From Streptococcus thermophilus (GTDB lineage Bacteria; Actinomycetota; Actinomycetes; Mycobacteriales; Mycobacteriaceae), in assembly GCA_900618065.1 (NCBI GenBank), contig UYIL01000003.1:1302001-1366000 (forward strand): a stretch of 64,000 nucleotides of DNA, written 5' to 3'. Numbering within the stretch: the first letter of the stretch is position 1; every line of letters starts with the position of its first letter. Positions 27,751 to 36,499 of the stretch are shown piece by piece. A program made the translations under genes and the position numbers. The notes beneath the pieces were generated by a model. It saw only the letters and a list, made by a program, of their open reading frames with translations, made no database searches and was not told where the DNA came from.

Positions 27751-28455
27751 ATGGCCACACGATCCCCACGCGACCCAAAGGGCGGCGCAGTTCAGCGTGA
27801 CTCACGCGGTGACAAACCGCAGCGCACGCCCGCGCGTGCCAATGAGCGGGGTGGGCGACGAACCCCGCATCGCCCACCACGGACGGTGCCGGTTGCCAGC
27901 CGTGATGCTGCACGGGCGAAGGCGCGCGCGAAGAAACCGCGCCGTATGGAGATGCTCAAAGGCGACATTGTCGGAGTGGCTGTCCTGATCACCGTGGTGC
28001 TCATCGTGTTGATCGCTATCGCGGTGCCGCTGCGCAACTATTACAACGGCCGCGAAGAGATCGCCCGGTTGGAAGCGTCCATCGAAACGAAGCAGCGGCA
28101 GAAGGCTGACCTCGAGGAGCAAATCGACCGCTACAACGACCCGGCCTATCTAGAGCAGGAAGCCCGCCGGCGGCTGGGCATGATGGCGCCCGGTGAGACG
28201 GCATGGCGCATTATTGACCCGCGTATGCGGTCCGATGCGATCACGACATCGCGGCATGGAGAGATCGCCCCGGATACTCCGTGGCACACCGTGATCTGGG
28301 ATTCGCTGCGCGAAATCCCGGAAGCGGAAGAACCGAGGGCCGAGGACGCACCAGAATTTCCTGACCCCGAAGAGCCGCCAGCACCTGCTCCTTCTGAACA
28401 GCCCGCGCCTGCGGAACCACCGGCCGAGCCGGCTGAAGCACCTGTGGAACAATAG
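27751..28455 (+). CDS. FtsB/DivIC-type septum formation initiator
   Basis: A 234-residue division protein. The cytoplasmic N-terminus is long and Arg/Pro-rich (~65 residues). One membrane segment (GVAVLITVVLIVLIAIAVPL) leads into a coiled coil (ARLEASIETKQRQKADLEEQ) and the DivIC motif YLEQEARRRLGMMAPGE. The tail is Pro/Glu/Ala-rich and low complexity. FtsB bridges FtsL and FtsQ in the divisome. TACACT (27733-27738) is a likely -10, giving a short leader. Confidence 0.9.
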   Translation: MATRSPRDPKGGAVQRDSRGDKPQRTPARANERGGRRTPHRPPRTVPVASRDAARAKARAKKPRRMEMLKGDIVGVAVLITVVLIVLIAIAVPLRNYYNGREEIARLEASIETKQRQKADLEEQIDRYNDPAYLEQEARRRLGMMAPGETAWRIIDPRMRSDAITTSRHGEIAPDTPWHTVIWDSLREIPEAEEPRAEDAPEFPDPEEPPAPAPSEQPAPAEPPAEPAEAPVEQ

Positions 28456-28460
28456 CGTCC

Positions 28461-28997
28461 ATGAGGGAAGACCTAGAGATTGTGGCCCGCCAGCTCGGGC
28501 GCGAGCCGCGCGGCGTACTAGCCATCGCGTACCGCACGCCCGACGGCCAACCGGCTGTGGTCAAGACCGCGCCCAAGCTTGACGACGGCACCCCGTTCCC
28601 CACCCTGTACTACCTCACCGACCCGCGCCTGACCGCTGAGGCTTCCCGCCTGGAGGTCGCGCAGGTGATGAAGTGGATGGAGTCTCGCCTAGGTACCGAC
28701 CCGGACCTCAAGGCGGACTATCAGGCCGCCCACGAGCACTACCTGGCCGAACGCAACGCCATCGAGGACCTCGGCACTGACTTCTCCGGTGGTGGCATGC
28801 CGGACCGGGTGAAGTGCCTGCACGTCCTGATCGCTTACGCGCTGGCAGAGGGGCCAGGCCGCGTCCGGCTGGGTACGGAAGCAGTCGCGCTGGCGGCCGA
28901 GCACGGTGGCCTGCGCGGTACCGCGATCCCGGAAGATTGGCCGACATTGGACGATCTCGGCATCACGCTCGAGGAAGCAGGGGAGGGCTTGGCATGA
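28461..28997 (+). CDS. DUF501 family protein
   Basis: A 178-residue conserved actinobacterial protein of unknown function, always near eno, ftsB and ppx. Typical stretches are REDLEIVARQLGREPRGVLA and the middle YYLTDPRLTAEASRLE, with GGMPDRVKCLHVLIAYALAE later. AACAAT (28448-28453) lies 7 nt before the ATG, so it may have its own leaderless promoter, although it lies only 5 bp after the ftsB-like gene. The stop overlaps the ppx start. Confidence 0.88.
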   Translation: MREDLEIVARQLGREPRGVLAIAYRTPDGQPAVVKTAPKLDDGTPFPTLYYLTDPRLTAEASRLEVAQVMKWMESRLGTDPDLKADYQAAHEHYLAERNAIEDLGTDFSGGGMPDRVKCLHVLIAYALAEGPGRVRLGTEAVALAAEHGGLRGTAIPEDWPTLDDLGITLEEAGEGLA

Positions 28998-29947
28998 CAG
29001 CCGGGAAAACCGTCGCGGGAGTGGACTGCGGCACGAACTCCATCCGCCTGCTCATCAGCACTGTTGAGGCTGACGGTTCGCTCAAGGAAATCACGCGCGA
29101 AAACACCATCGTCCGTCTCGGACAGGGGGTGGACGCCACCGGTCGCCTCGCGCCGGAAGCCATCGAGCGCACTCGCGAGGCCCTGGCAACCTACGTCGAC
29201 CGCATGGAGGCTGAGGGCGTGTCCGCCGTGCGCATGGTGGCCACCTCCGCGACCCGGGATGCGTCCAACCGTGACGATTTCTTCGGCATGACCGCAAACC
29301 TCCTCGGCCGCATCCAGCACGGGGCGAAAGCCGAAGTCATCAGCGGGGACGAGGAAGCGGAGCTGTCGTTCACTGGCGCGACCCTCGACATTGATTCTGA
29401 CCGCGGCCCGTTCTGTGTCATCGACTTGGGCGGTGGCTCTACCGAGTTCATTGTCGGCACTGCGGCAGGGGAGATCCGCGGCGCTTACTCGACTCAAATG
29501 GGGTGCGTCAGGTTGACGGAGCGCATCCTGCGCAGTGATCCGCCGACGGGGGAGGAGACTGGTGAGGCGCGGGGGTACGTCGATAAGCAAATAGCACTCG
29601 CCGCGGACACTGTGCCTATGGCCCAAGCCGCGACGTTTGTGGGGTGCGCGGGAACGTTCACCACGCTGAGCGCGCTGGCGCAGGACCTAGATTCCTACGA
29701 CCCCGCCCGGATCCACATGTCTGAGATCCCGTTTGAGCGGATGCGGGAAGTCACCGGCTGGCTGCGGTCCGTGCCGGCGAAGGAACGTGTGGCGAATCCC
29801 GTGGTGCACCCCGGGCGTGCCGACGTCATCGGGTCCGGGTCTGTCATCGTCGAGCAAATGATGACCGAGTTCGAAGCGCACGGCGCTGAGTCCTTCGTGA
29901 TCAGCGAAAAAGACATCCTCGACGGGATTGTCGCGGGGCTGGTTTAG
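28994..29947 (+). CDS. ppx: Exopolyphosphatase / pppGpp phosphohydrolase (Ppx/GppA family)
   Basis: A 317-residue ASKHA-fold phosphatase acting on polyphosphate or pppGpp. Phosphate-binding loops are visible as GVDCGTNSIRLLI and IDLGGGSTEFIVG; SGDEEAELSFTGA and the late GSGSVIVEQMM also fit. It corresponds to the short Ppx2-like proteins of corynebacteria, which act on polyphosphate. The start ATG 28994 overlaps the previous TGA. The longest ORF opens at 28814 inside DUF501 and is rejected. Confidence 0.92.
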   Translation: MTAGKTVAGVDCGTNSIRLLISTVEADGSLKEITRENTIVRLGQGVDATGRLAPEAIERTREALATYVDRMEAEGVSAVRMVATSATRDASNRDDFFGMTANLLGRIQHGAKAEVISGDEEAELSFTGATLDIDSDRGPFCVIDLGGGSTEFIVGTAAGEIRGAYSTQMGCVRLTERILRSDPPTGEETGEARGYVDKQIALAADTVPMAQAATFVGCAGTFTTLSALAQDLDSYDPARIHMSEIPFERMREVTGWLRSVPAKERVANPVVHPGRADVIGSGSVIVEQMMTEFEAHGAESFVISEKDILDGIVAGLV

Positions 29948-29950
29948 GCT

Positions 29951-30214
29951 CTAATCGTCGTCGGGCTCGTAAATCTCGTGCTCGAGCTCCGGCCCGGTGC
30001 CTTTCTTACCGCGCTTGAGGTCCTTCACCTCGCGCATGCGCGGCTCCGGGTCGAGCTGGTTCGCGATGGCTTTGCGCGTCGAGCGGACAACCTGCTGCGT
30101 CACAGGCGAATTGACCACTTTCTGGGTGGTGTCGACGATCTGGTGGTAGCGCTTGCGCCCCGCCTTCGTGCCAAACACGTACCCGGCTGCTGCTCCCACG
30201 ACGAACTGAATCAT
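29951..30214 (-). CDS. Small YtxH-like protein
   Basis: An 87-residue protein with a short N-terminal hydrophobic stretch (MIQFVVGAAAGYVFGTKAGR) of the YtxH type, then a charged, helical part with DLKRGKKG and an acidic end (YEPDDD). YtxH-like proteins are small envelope-linked proteins of unknown function. It ends 4 bp from the convergent ppx stop. Confidence 0.75.
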   Translation of the reverse strand: MIQFVVGAAAGYVFGTKAGRKRYHQIVDTTQKVVNSPVTQQVVRSTRKAIANQLDPEPRMREVKDLKRGKKGTGPELEHEIYEPDDD

Positions 30215-30276
30215 GCGCCCGAGTCTACCTGCTCACAGTTGTTCGTCGAGAGCGGGCCTTTCGCTTAACGACGAAA

Positions 30277-30298
30277 CCCAGCGCATTCCTGCGCTGGG
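30277..30298 (-). terminator. Hairpin terminator behind tRNA-Asn
   Basis: CCCAGCGC (30277-30284) and GCGCTGGG (30291-30298) form an exact 8-bp stem with a 6-nt loop. Read on the minus strand it is followed by TTTCGT, 9 nt after the tRNA end. Confidence 0.7.
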
Positions 30299-30306
30299 CT
30301 GATCTG

Positions 30307-30379
30307 CTCCCGCAACTGGGCTCGAACCAGTGACCCTTCGATTAACAGTCGAATGCTCTGCCAACTGAGCTATGCGGGA
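30307..30379 (-). tRNA. tRNA-Asn (GTT)
   Basis: The minus strand folds as a cloverleaf: acceptor TCCCGCA/TGCGGGA, D arm TAGCTCAGTTGGCAGAGC, anticodon loop CTGTTAA with anticodon GTT, and T arm GGTTCGAGCC. The discriminator base is G, as expected for asparagine. CCA is not encoded. Confidence 0.95.
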
Positions 30380-30526
30380 ATGCTGCTGTGCAACGTTTTG
30401 TCACTTTAGCCCGTAGGTGTTCACGGTGACAAATCGCCAGTAAGCGCCTACTTTTCGTCGCGCTTCAGTTGCGTGGTGCCCGGTGTCATTCGGCTGAATG
30501 CGCGCGGATATACTGACTCGCTGCGA

Positions 30527-30600
30527 GGGGCTATAGCTCAGTCGGTTAGAGCCGCGGACTCATAATCCGTTGGTCGCGGGTTCGAGCCCCGCTGGCCCCA
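30527..30600 (+). tRNA. tRNA with CAT anticodon (Met elongator or Ile2)
   Basis: Cloverleaf: acceptor GGGGCTA/TGGCCCC, D arm TAGCTCAGTCGGTTAGAGC, anticodon stem GCGGA/TCCGT with loop CTCATAA, T arm GCGGGTTCGAGCCCCGC, discriminator A. It is not an initiator, since positions 1 and 72 pair. The TTGGTCGC variable region resembles E. coli Ile2, whose C34 is changed to lysidine, so Ile2 is possible; sequence alone does not settle it. Confidence 0.9.
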
Positions 30601-30682
30601 CAAACTTCTCGCCGAACGGATTGTGTCCGGTGTCACGTGCCTGGTTTTCTTGACTCGGCCAAGTTACTTTCCGGGTTGATGA

Positions 30683-30688
30683 TATAGT
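30683..30688 (+). promoter_or_regulatory. Predicted extended -10 of the surface protein gene
   Basis: TGA-TATAGT is an extended -10 with no good -35. The leader to ATG 30809 is ~110 nt and has a weak TGGAGAAAA ribosome-binding site. Nothing else is seen in 30601-30808. Confidence 0.45.
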
Positions 30689-30808
30689 CAGGAAAGTCCT
30701 TGCGGTTCGCTGTCAAACCGCTGCTGATGGGCTGTCTGTCACTTTCTCGTTCGCCTCGTTCAACGCGGTCGTTGCGCCCGGCGTTCGCTCTTCCCACATG
30801 GAGAAAAA

Positions 30809-33385
30809 ATGAAAATAAACCTCCGCCGCGCGCTCGCCGGCTTCACCTCGGGAGCCATCGCGGTATCTGCGCTGGTTGTTCCCTCCGCCGTTGCCCAGGA
30901 GGCGACGACGACTGACATGAATTTGCCGCTTGCTTGCTATGTGCAGCCGAAGGGTAGAGCCGCAGGCCTTAGGCAATCTGTGAACTCGGGATCTGAAGGA
31001 GTGGAAAGCCTACGATTGACTATGTCGGCGACCGCACCTGAGAACGTTGAAGCAGGTGAAGAGTTTACGTATGTCATTGATCCAGGAAACCTCGCGTTTC
31101 CAAAAACAATGGCTATGGGTGACAACACCTTTGATACAAGTTTCCTGTCCCAGGCGAACTTGTGGGTCGACCTACCCCAGAATGCTGAACTTCTCTCCTT
31201 TGATTACGACAAGAACACCCCGTTGAAGATCAACGTCATCCAAGACGGTAATCGAATCCGTTTCGTGGGCGAAAACCGTCGTACAAATTCTGAACAAGTG
31301 GGGCCCATTGGATTTACGGGTAATCCGGTTGGCGACAACCCTGCGGAGTGGGGAGGCGATCAATCGCGCTGGTTCTATGGTGGGGCCGAAGTCAAAACCG
31401 TAGTCGGTGACCAGATCGTGGCTAAGCTCCCGAAGGTCACTTTGAAGCTCAAGGCGACGGGTGAGCCAGGTACTGAGATCCAGGTGTCGGTTCGCAACAC
31501 TGATGCGGTAAAATTGAACTCCGAAGCTTTTCTTCAGGGGCTTGTACGAGGCGAAGCGACCAGGCAGGGATTGTTTAGAACGCGTACGGAGGTCATTAAC
31601 GCTCTCGTAAGGTGCGGTCTTTCCCAGGACTACAGCGGTTCTGGGAAGAAACTTCCTGCGACCGCGTTCCCGGCCGTGACTATCGTCGAGAAAAAGTCAG
31701 AAACAACCCCTGCACCGACCACAACTTCCGTGGAGCAACCGGTGCCGGTCTCGCCGCCGACCGAGGAATCATCAGCGCCGGTGACATCCGAGGATGAAAA
31801 ACCGACTACGACGACCACGACCGAGAAGTCAACCACCTCAACTTCTGAAGAATCGGGTACCACGACATCTGCGAAATCGTCCCCGACTCCGACTTCATCC
31901 GAATTGACGTCTACGAGGGTCGTTTCTTCTTCGTCGGAGGAGACCGAGAAGTCAACGACTTCTAGCTCGAAGGAGGAGCCGGGGCCGGTGGATCCGAAAC
32001 CCTCGGACTCGTCGTCTTCTGCGGAGCAGTCAGAGCCGGAGGAGTCTAAGACCGCTACGACTCCTAGCTCACAGGAAGAGTCGGAGCCGAAGGAGTCCAA
32101 ACCCACCACGACTTCCAACTCTCAGGAAGAGCCGAAGCCGGCGGATCCGAAGTCCGAGGAGTCCAAGCCGTCCTCTCCGGCGGCTGAGGAGTCTGAGCCG
32201 TCGGAGTCTGAGAAGTCGGAGACATCCTCTTCGCCGGAGCAGCCGGGGCCGGAAGAGTCCAAGAAGGAAACGACTTCTAGCTCGAGTGAGGCTCCGAAGC
32301 CATCGAACTCCTCGGCCACTTCGGAGAAGCCGAAGCCGGAGGAGTCTAAGACCGCTACGACTCCTAGCTCACAGGAAGAGTCGGAGCCGAAGGAGTCCAA
32401 ACCCACCACGACTTCCAACTCTCAGGAAGAGCCGAAGCCGGCGGATCCGAAGTCCGAGGAGTCCAAGCCGTCCTCTCCGGCGGCTGAGGAGTCTGAGCCG
32501 TCGGAGTCTGAGAAGTCGGAGACATCCTCTTCGCCGGAGCAGCCGGGGCCGGAAGAGTCCAAGAAGGAAACGACTTCTAGCTCGAGTGAGGCTCCGAAGC
32601 CATCGAACTCCTCGACTACTTCGGAGAAGCCGAAGCCGGAGGAGTCTAAGACCGCTACGACTCCTAGCTCACAGGAAGAGTCGGAGCCGAAGGAGTCCAA
32701 ACCCACCACGACTTCCAACTCTCAGGAAGAGCCGAAGCCGGCGGATCCGAAGTCCGAGGAGTCCAAGCCGTCCTCTCCGGCGGCTGAGGAGTCTGAGCCG
32801 TCGGAGTCTGAGAAGTCGGAGACATCCTCTTCGCCGGAGCAGCCGGGGCCGGAAGAGTCCAAGAAGGAAACGACTTCTAGCTCGAGTGAGGCTCCGAAGC
32901 CATCGAACTCCTCGGCCACTTCGGAGAAGCCGAAGCCGGAAGAGTCCAAGCCGTCCTCTTCGGCGCTGGAGGAGTCTAAGACATCAACGTCTAAGGAGCC
33001 GGAGTCGAGCACTACTACGACGGCGACTGACAAGCAGGACAAAGAGTCCTCCACAACGACCACGACGACAAACGCCGAGGATCCGCAGTCGCCCACGACC
33101 ACGACGACCGAGGAGGCTCCGAAGGGCCCGTCCAACCCTTCTGATGGTTCTGGGAAGGGTTCCACTGAAGGTTCCGGAAAGGGCTCGTCTGAGGGCTCTG
33201 CGAAGGGATTGCTTGACGGTTCTTCTGAGCTGTCCTCTTCCCCGATGGGCAAGATCGTGTTGATCACGCTCGGTGTGCTGGCTGGACTGGCAGGCCTCGT
33301 GGGCATCTACAACTGCTTCGAGCGCAACGGCTACATCCAGAACTGCTTGGAGCGCATCGGCGGCATCAAGCTCCCGAAGTTCTAA
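30809..33385 (+). CDS. Secreted Ser/Pro/Glu-rich surface protein with 100-residue tandem repeats
   Basis: An 858-residue envelope protein. The signal peptide (LAGFTSGAIAVSALVVPSAV) is cleaved near AVAQ. Residues ~35-290 form a globular, beta-rich domain of unknown function with two cysteines (LACYV; RCGLS). From ~300 to ~790 the protein is low complexity: Thr/Ser/Glu/Pro/Lys stalk with three almost identical 100-residue repeats (32036-32940). A membrane segment (IVLITLGVLAGLAGLVGIYN) and a short tail ending GGIKLPKF close it. There is no LPxTG sortase motif, so it is held by its C-terminal membrane segment or the mycolate layer. The layout, head on a long stalk, fits an adhesin or receptor. 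Repeat number is likely variable. Confidence 0.85.
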   Translation: MKINLRRALAGFTSGAIAVSALVVPSAVAQEATTTDMNLPLACYVQPKGRAAGLRQSVNSGSEGVESLRLTMSATAPENVEAGEEFTYVIDPGNLAFPKTMAMGDNTFDTSFLSQANLWVDLPQNAELLSFDYDKNTPLKINVIQDGNRIRFVGENRRTNSEQVGPIGFTGNPVGDNPAEWGGDQSRWFYGGAEVKTVVGDQIVAKLPKVTLKLKATGEPGTEIQVSVRNTDAVKLNSEAFLQGLVRGEATRQGLFRTRTEVINALVRCGLSQDYSGSGKKLPATAFPAVTIVEKKSETTPAPTTTSVEQPVPVSPPTEESSAPVTSEDEKPTTTTTTEKSTTSTSEESGTTTSAKSSPTPTSSELTSTRVVSSSSEETEKSTTSSSKEEPGPVDPKPSDSSSSAEQSEPEESKTATTPSSQEESEPKESKPTTTSNSQEEPKPADPKSEESKPSSPAAEESEPSESEKSETSSSPEQPGPEESKKETTSSSSEAPKPSNSSATSEKPKPEESKTATTPSSQEESEPKESKPTTTSNSQEEPKPADPKSEESKPSSPAAEESEPSESEKSETSSSPEQPGPEESKKETTSSSSEAPKPSNSSTTSEKPKPEESKTATTPSSQEESEPKESKPTTTSNSQEEPKPADPKSEESKPSSPAAEESEPSESEKSETSSSPEQPGPEESKKETTSSSSEAPKPSNSSATSEKPKPEESKPSSSALEESKTSTSKEPESSTTTTATDKQDKESSTTTTTTNAEDPQSPTTTTTEEAPKGPSNPSDGSGKGSTEGSGKGSSEGSAKGLLDGSSELSSSPMGKIVLITLGVLAGLAGLVGIYNCFERNGYIQNCLERIGGIKLPKF
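32036..32940 (+). repeat. Three tandem 300-bp coding repeats
   Basis: The sequence repeats with a period of exactly 300 bp; positions 32041, 32341 and 32641 begin identical lines. The only difference noted is GCC versus ACT in the second copy (TCGACTACT against TCGGCCACT), so copies 1 and 3 are closer to each other than to copy 2. The near identity points to recent expansion or gene conversion. Confidence 0.97.
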
Positions 33386-33414
33386 ACCCTAGGGATTAGC
33401 GTCCCGTAAAACCG

Positions 33415-33458
33415 AGACCTCCCGCGGACCAGAAGCAAAGCTGGTGCGCGGGAGGTCT
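33415..33458. terminator. Bidirectional terminator between surface protein and M20 peptidase
   Basis: AGACCTCCCGCG (33415-33426) is the exact reverse complement of CGCGGGAGGTCT (33447-33458). The genes on both sides converge on it. Confidence 0.85.
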
Positions 33459-33486
33459 TCTATTGCTCAACCCGACCGGGCGGGGG

Positions 33487-34653
33487 CTAGTCGCTGATGA
33501 CGGGCCCGTCGATAGCCGCGATCGAGTTGGCCAGCAGCGCCGTGAAGAACGGGACGGAGTCGGGGTAGATGAACTCGTACCGGGCGTGGGCGCCCGCGCC
33601 GCCAGCGCCCAAGCCGCACACTACGGGTGTGCCGACGGCGGAAATGAAGTTCGCGTCGGACCCGCCGCCGACGGCGACCCCCTCGAAGTCAGAGTGGCCC
33701 AAAGCTTCGGCCTGGGACTTCAGTACCTGGAAGAGAGCCTCAGTGCCGTCGGTGTGCACCATCGGTGGGCGGTTCCAGTTGCGCTCGGCGGTGATCTCCA
33801 CGCGGGGGTCGGACCAGGTGATGGAGTCGAAGGCAGCGTCGAGACGCTGCGTTTCTTCGGGCACCCAGTGGCGGACGTCAAGTTTGGCGTAGGCGGACCC
33901 AGGTACGACGTTGGCTCCGGTACCGCCGCCGACCACGCCGACGTTGATGGTGGTTCCCTTCTCTGGGTCGGCGTACTCCGTCGCCTCGAGGCACCATTCC
34001 ATCAGGGCAGTGATGGCGTTGGCGCCTTTCTCCGGTTCGAGGCCGGCGTGCGCCTCGATTCCTGTGGCGGTGACGTTGACGTCGCCGATGCCTTTGCGGG
34101 CGACCTTGACGTTGCCGTCGACACTTGCCTCGAGTACGAACGCGGCATCAGCGCCGGTAGCGACATTCTCAATGATGCGCTGCGAACTCGGCGAACCGAT
34201 CTCCTCATCGCCGTTGAAAATGTACGTCACGGTCGGGTGCGGGATGCCGGCATCCTTGAGCAGCTTCAGTGCCCAAATGCCTTGCGTCAGGCCGATCTTC
34301 ATGTCGAAGATCCCGGGCGCGGAAAGACGCTCGCGCGGGTCGTCATGGGCGGGCGGATCCCAGGCTTCAACGGTCCCGGCAGGCCACACCGTGTCATAGT
34401 GGCCAGCGATGACCACGTTGCCGGGCAGGTCACCTTTGTAGGTGAGCACGGCGATGTCGCCGCGGATGTCTCCGTCGTGAAGCTGCTTGTCATCGGCAGG
34501 GCCCAATCGCTTTTCGACGAGCCCCAGCAACACCTTCAGCCCAGCATCCAACGCCGGTTTATCGAAGGAGTAGGTCTCTTGGTTGACCAGGAGCATAGCG
34601 TCGTCAAGCATCTGCTCCACATGTGCTTCCGCTAGTTCGAGTGAAATGCTCAT
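33487..34653 (-). CDS. M20-family metallopeptidase (carboxypeptidase G2-like)
   Basis: A 388-residue zinc peptidase or amidohydrolase. The metal ligands are seen in VVIAGHYDTVWPAGT (His and Asp) and YIFNGDEEIGSPSSQR (the catalytic Glu pair), then the bridging Asp/Glu and a final His region. The dimerisation domain sits in the middle (ATGIEAHAGLEPEKG). This group removes C-terminal Glu or cleaves dipeptides and N-acyl amino acids; the substrate is not predictable. No signal peptide, so it is cytoplasmic. The plus-strand ORF over it is a shadow. Confidence 0.9.
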   Translation of the reverse strand: MSISLELAEAHVEQMLDDAMLLVNQETYSFDKPALDAGLKVLLGLVEKRLGPADDKQLHDGDIRGDIAVLTYKGDLPGNVVIAGHYDTVWPAGTVEAWDPPAHDDPRERLSAPGIFDMKIGLTQGIWALKLLKDAGIPHPTVTYIFNGDEEIGSPSSQRIIENVATGADAAFVLEASVDGNVKVARKGIGDVNVTATGIEAHAGLEPEKGANAITALMEWCLEATEYADPEKGTTINVGVVGGGTGANVVPGSAYAKLDVRHWVPEETQRLDAAFDSITWSDPRVEITAERNWNRPPMVHTDGTEALFQVLKSQAEALGHSDFEGVAVGGGSDANFISAVGTPVVCGLGAGGAGAHARYEFIYPDSVPFFTALLANSIAAIDGPVISD

Positions 34654-34790
34654 GCATCCCAGTGTGCATGAGGGCGCGCGGATCGTGCCGACTCAATTCG
34701 CACCCAAAACCACTTCGTTGCGGGTGCTTCCTGCATGGCAGCGTCAGATTGAGGGGTTGCTGCCGCGTTAAGCGAGCTAGTCTGGGGTGC

Positions 34791-35597
34791 ATGAACCTTG
34801 GCTGGACCGATGTCACGTATTCTGCTGCCCTGACGGGAACCGTCAGCGACTCTGAAGGCGACCTGGACCGTGTGTACGAGCTGATGAGCGTGACCAAGCT
34901 GCTCTCTGCCTATGCCTTCCTCATGGCGGTGGAGGAGGGGGTCTTCGAACTGGACACCCCCTGCGGGCCGGACGGGTCCACGGTGCGCCACCTGCTGGCG
35001 CACGCCTCTGGACTGGACGCCTTCGAGCACGAGGTCCGCAAGGCACCGGAGGAGCGGCGCATCTATTCCTCAGCCGGGTTCGAGGTTCTGGCGGAGTTTC
35101 TCGAAGAAGAGACAGGGATGACGCTGGGAGACTACGCCCGGGAAGGGGTCTTCGAGCCGCTCGGGATGGGCAACACCGAGATCTACGGCTCCGCCGGCCA
35201 CGGTGGGCGTTCCACTGTCGCCGACTTGGTGAAGTTCGCCGACGAGCTCATTTCGCCGACGCTGCTGGCTGAAGAGACTCTCCGAGAAGCCTTCACCAAC
35301 CAGTTCGGCGACCTGAACGGTATCGTCCCCGGTTACGGGATGCAGAAACCCTGCCCGTGGGGACTCGGATTCGAGATCAAGGGCGGCAAGAACCCCCACT
35401 GGACTGGCGACACCATGCCCGAAGACACCGTCGGGCACTTCGGTATGTCCGGGACGTATATGTGGGTGGTGCCGGCGTGGTCAGCGTCGACAAGCGCGGG
35501 AACGGCGATGGTCATGCTCGCGGACAAAGAATTTGGGGATTGGGCCAAACCGCTGTGGCGGGAGACGAATAAGCGGATCTTTGACCAGCTAAGCTAG
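34791..35597 (+). CDS. Serine hydrolase of the beta-lactamase/EstB fold
   Basis: A 268-residue protein of the class C beta-lactamase-like family. The nucleophile motif SxxK is seen as MSVTKLL (Ser-Val-Thr-Lys), the second motif as YSSAG, and HFGMSGTYMWVVP at the end matches the third active-site element. LLAHASGLDAFEHE is a typical family stretch. There is no signal peptide, so it is more likely an esterase or amidase than a resistance enzyme. It starts at ATG 34791, 7 nt after TAGTCT (34778-34783), probably leaderless. The longer ORF from 34623 has Cys/Arg-rich nonsense ahead of it. Confidence 0.88.
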   Translation: MNLGWTDVTYSAALTGTVSDSEGDLDRVYELMSVTKLLSAYAFLMAVEEGVFELDTPCGPDGSTVRHLLAHASGLDAFEHEVRKAPEERRIYSSAGFEVLAEFLEEETGMTLGDYAREGVFEPLGMGNTEIYGSAGHGGRSTVADLVKFADELISPTLLAEETLREAFTNQFGDLNGIVPGYGMQKPCPWGLGFEIKGGKNPHWTGDTMPEDTVGHFGMSGTYMWVVPAWSASTSAGTAMVMLADKEFGDWAKPLWRETNKRIFDQLS

Positions 35598-35601
35598 CCG
35601 A

Positions 35602-36489
35602 ATGTACTTCGGAGGCATTGACAACGCAGTCGGCCATGCCATCGCGGTCCTCGACCTCATCGGCGTGTTCTTGAACGCCGTCATCGGCGGCACAGTCGCG
35701 CGCCGCATGCGTTTCGATGCCGTCGGCTTCATGCTCATCGCCATCATCTCCGGCATGGCCGGTGGCATGATGCGCGACGCGATGATAGGCAACACCCCCG
35801 TCGCAGCGCTTTCGGACCCCTGGTACATCTCCATCGCGCTGATCGGTGCGCTCGTGGCGTTCTTGGCCAATCTGCGCGGCTACGTCTGGGAACTCACCCG
35901 CTTCCACGGGGACATGGTCATCCTCGGCGTGTGGTGCACCACCGGCACTGTCACCGCGTATTCGGCGGGGGTGGCGTGGATCGGGTGCATCCTCATGGGC
36001 ATCATCACCGCGACCGGCGGCATGGTCATCCGCGAAGTTCTCATCGGGCGCATCCCGCGCATCCTCAACGACCAGCAGATGTACGTCGTGCCCGCCATCG
36101 TCGGCTCCGTTACCGCGCTGGTGCTCTACTCGTTCGAGCACCCCTCCGCTGCACTGGTGTGCGCCCCGTTGGCCGCGTTCGCGCTGGGTACCGCTGCCTA
36201 CTGGGCGGGTTGGTACGTCCCCGCGAGCTCTGAGCTGGGTACAATCAATCGTCTGTTCGCGCGGCTCGAGCCCGATGCTTTTCGACGTTGGCGTCTCTCC
36301 AAGGAACACGCCCTCCTGGATGACCCCATCAATGACGACGGAATGATGCCCACCAAAGGCGAGGTCCGCGAGGCGTTAGAGGCGGTCGATCCGGCGACTC
36401 GAGAAGAGTTCCTTGCCGCTCTGTACCGCGTCTACATCGACCGGGACGGCGAGGACTCGGCCGGAGGCTGGGCCCGCCGGAACGGGTAA
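35602..36489 (+). CDS. TRIC-type cation channel family membrane protein (UPF0126)
   Basis: A 295-residue membrane protein with two repeated three-helix units, as in bacterial TRIC channels. The family glycine motifs are visible: ISGMAGGMMRDAMIGNTPVA in the first unit and ATGGMVIREVLIGRIPRIL in the second. It is thought to pass K+ as a counter-ion channel. The C-terminal ~85 residues are a soluble extension that is not in the minimal family. It lies 4 bp after the serine hydrolase stop, with TAAGCT 6 nt before its ATG. Confidence 0.9.
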   Translation: MYFGGIDNAVGHAIAVLDLIGVFLNAVIGGTVARRMRFDAVGFMLIAIISGMAGGMMRDAMIGNTPVAALSDPWYISIALIGALVAFLANLRGYVWELTRFHGDMVILGVWCTTGTVTAYSAGVAWIGCILMGIITATGGMVIREVLIGRIPRILNDQQMYVVPAIVGSVTALVLYSFEHPSAALVCAPLAAFALGTAAYWAGWYVPASSELGTINRLFARLEPDAFRRWRLSKEHALLDDPINDDGMMPTKGEVREALEAVDPATREEFLAALYRVYIDRDGEDSAGGWARRNG

Positions 36490-36499
36490 AACCGAGTAA

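Noticed and set aside
32036..32940. Regular repeats that could be taken for a CRISPR array
   Set aside because: The period is 300 bp, there are no unique spacers, and the repeats are in-frame coding sequence.
33463..34635. 390-residue plus-strand ORF opposite the M20 peptidase
   Set aside because: The minus frame shows all metal-ligand motifs; the plus frame is a shadow.
34680..34735. Short GCACCC/GGGTGC dyad upstream of the serine hydrolase
   Set aside because: Only 6 bp arms; expected often by chance in high-GC DNA.
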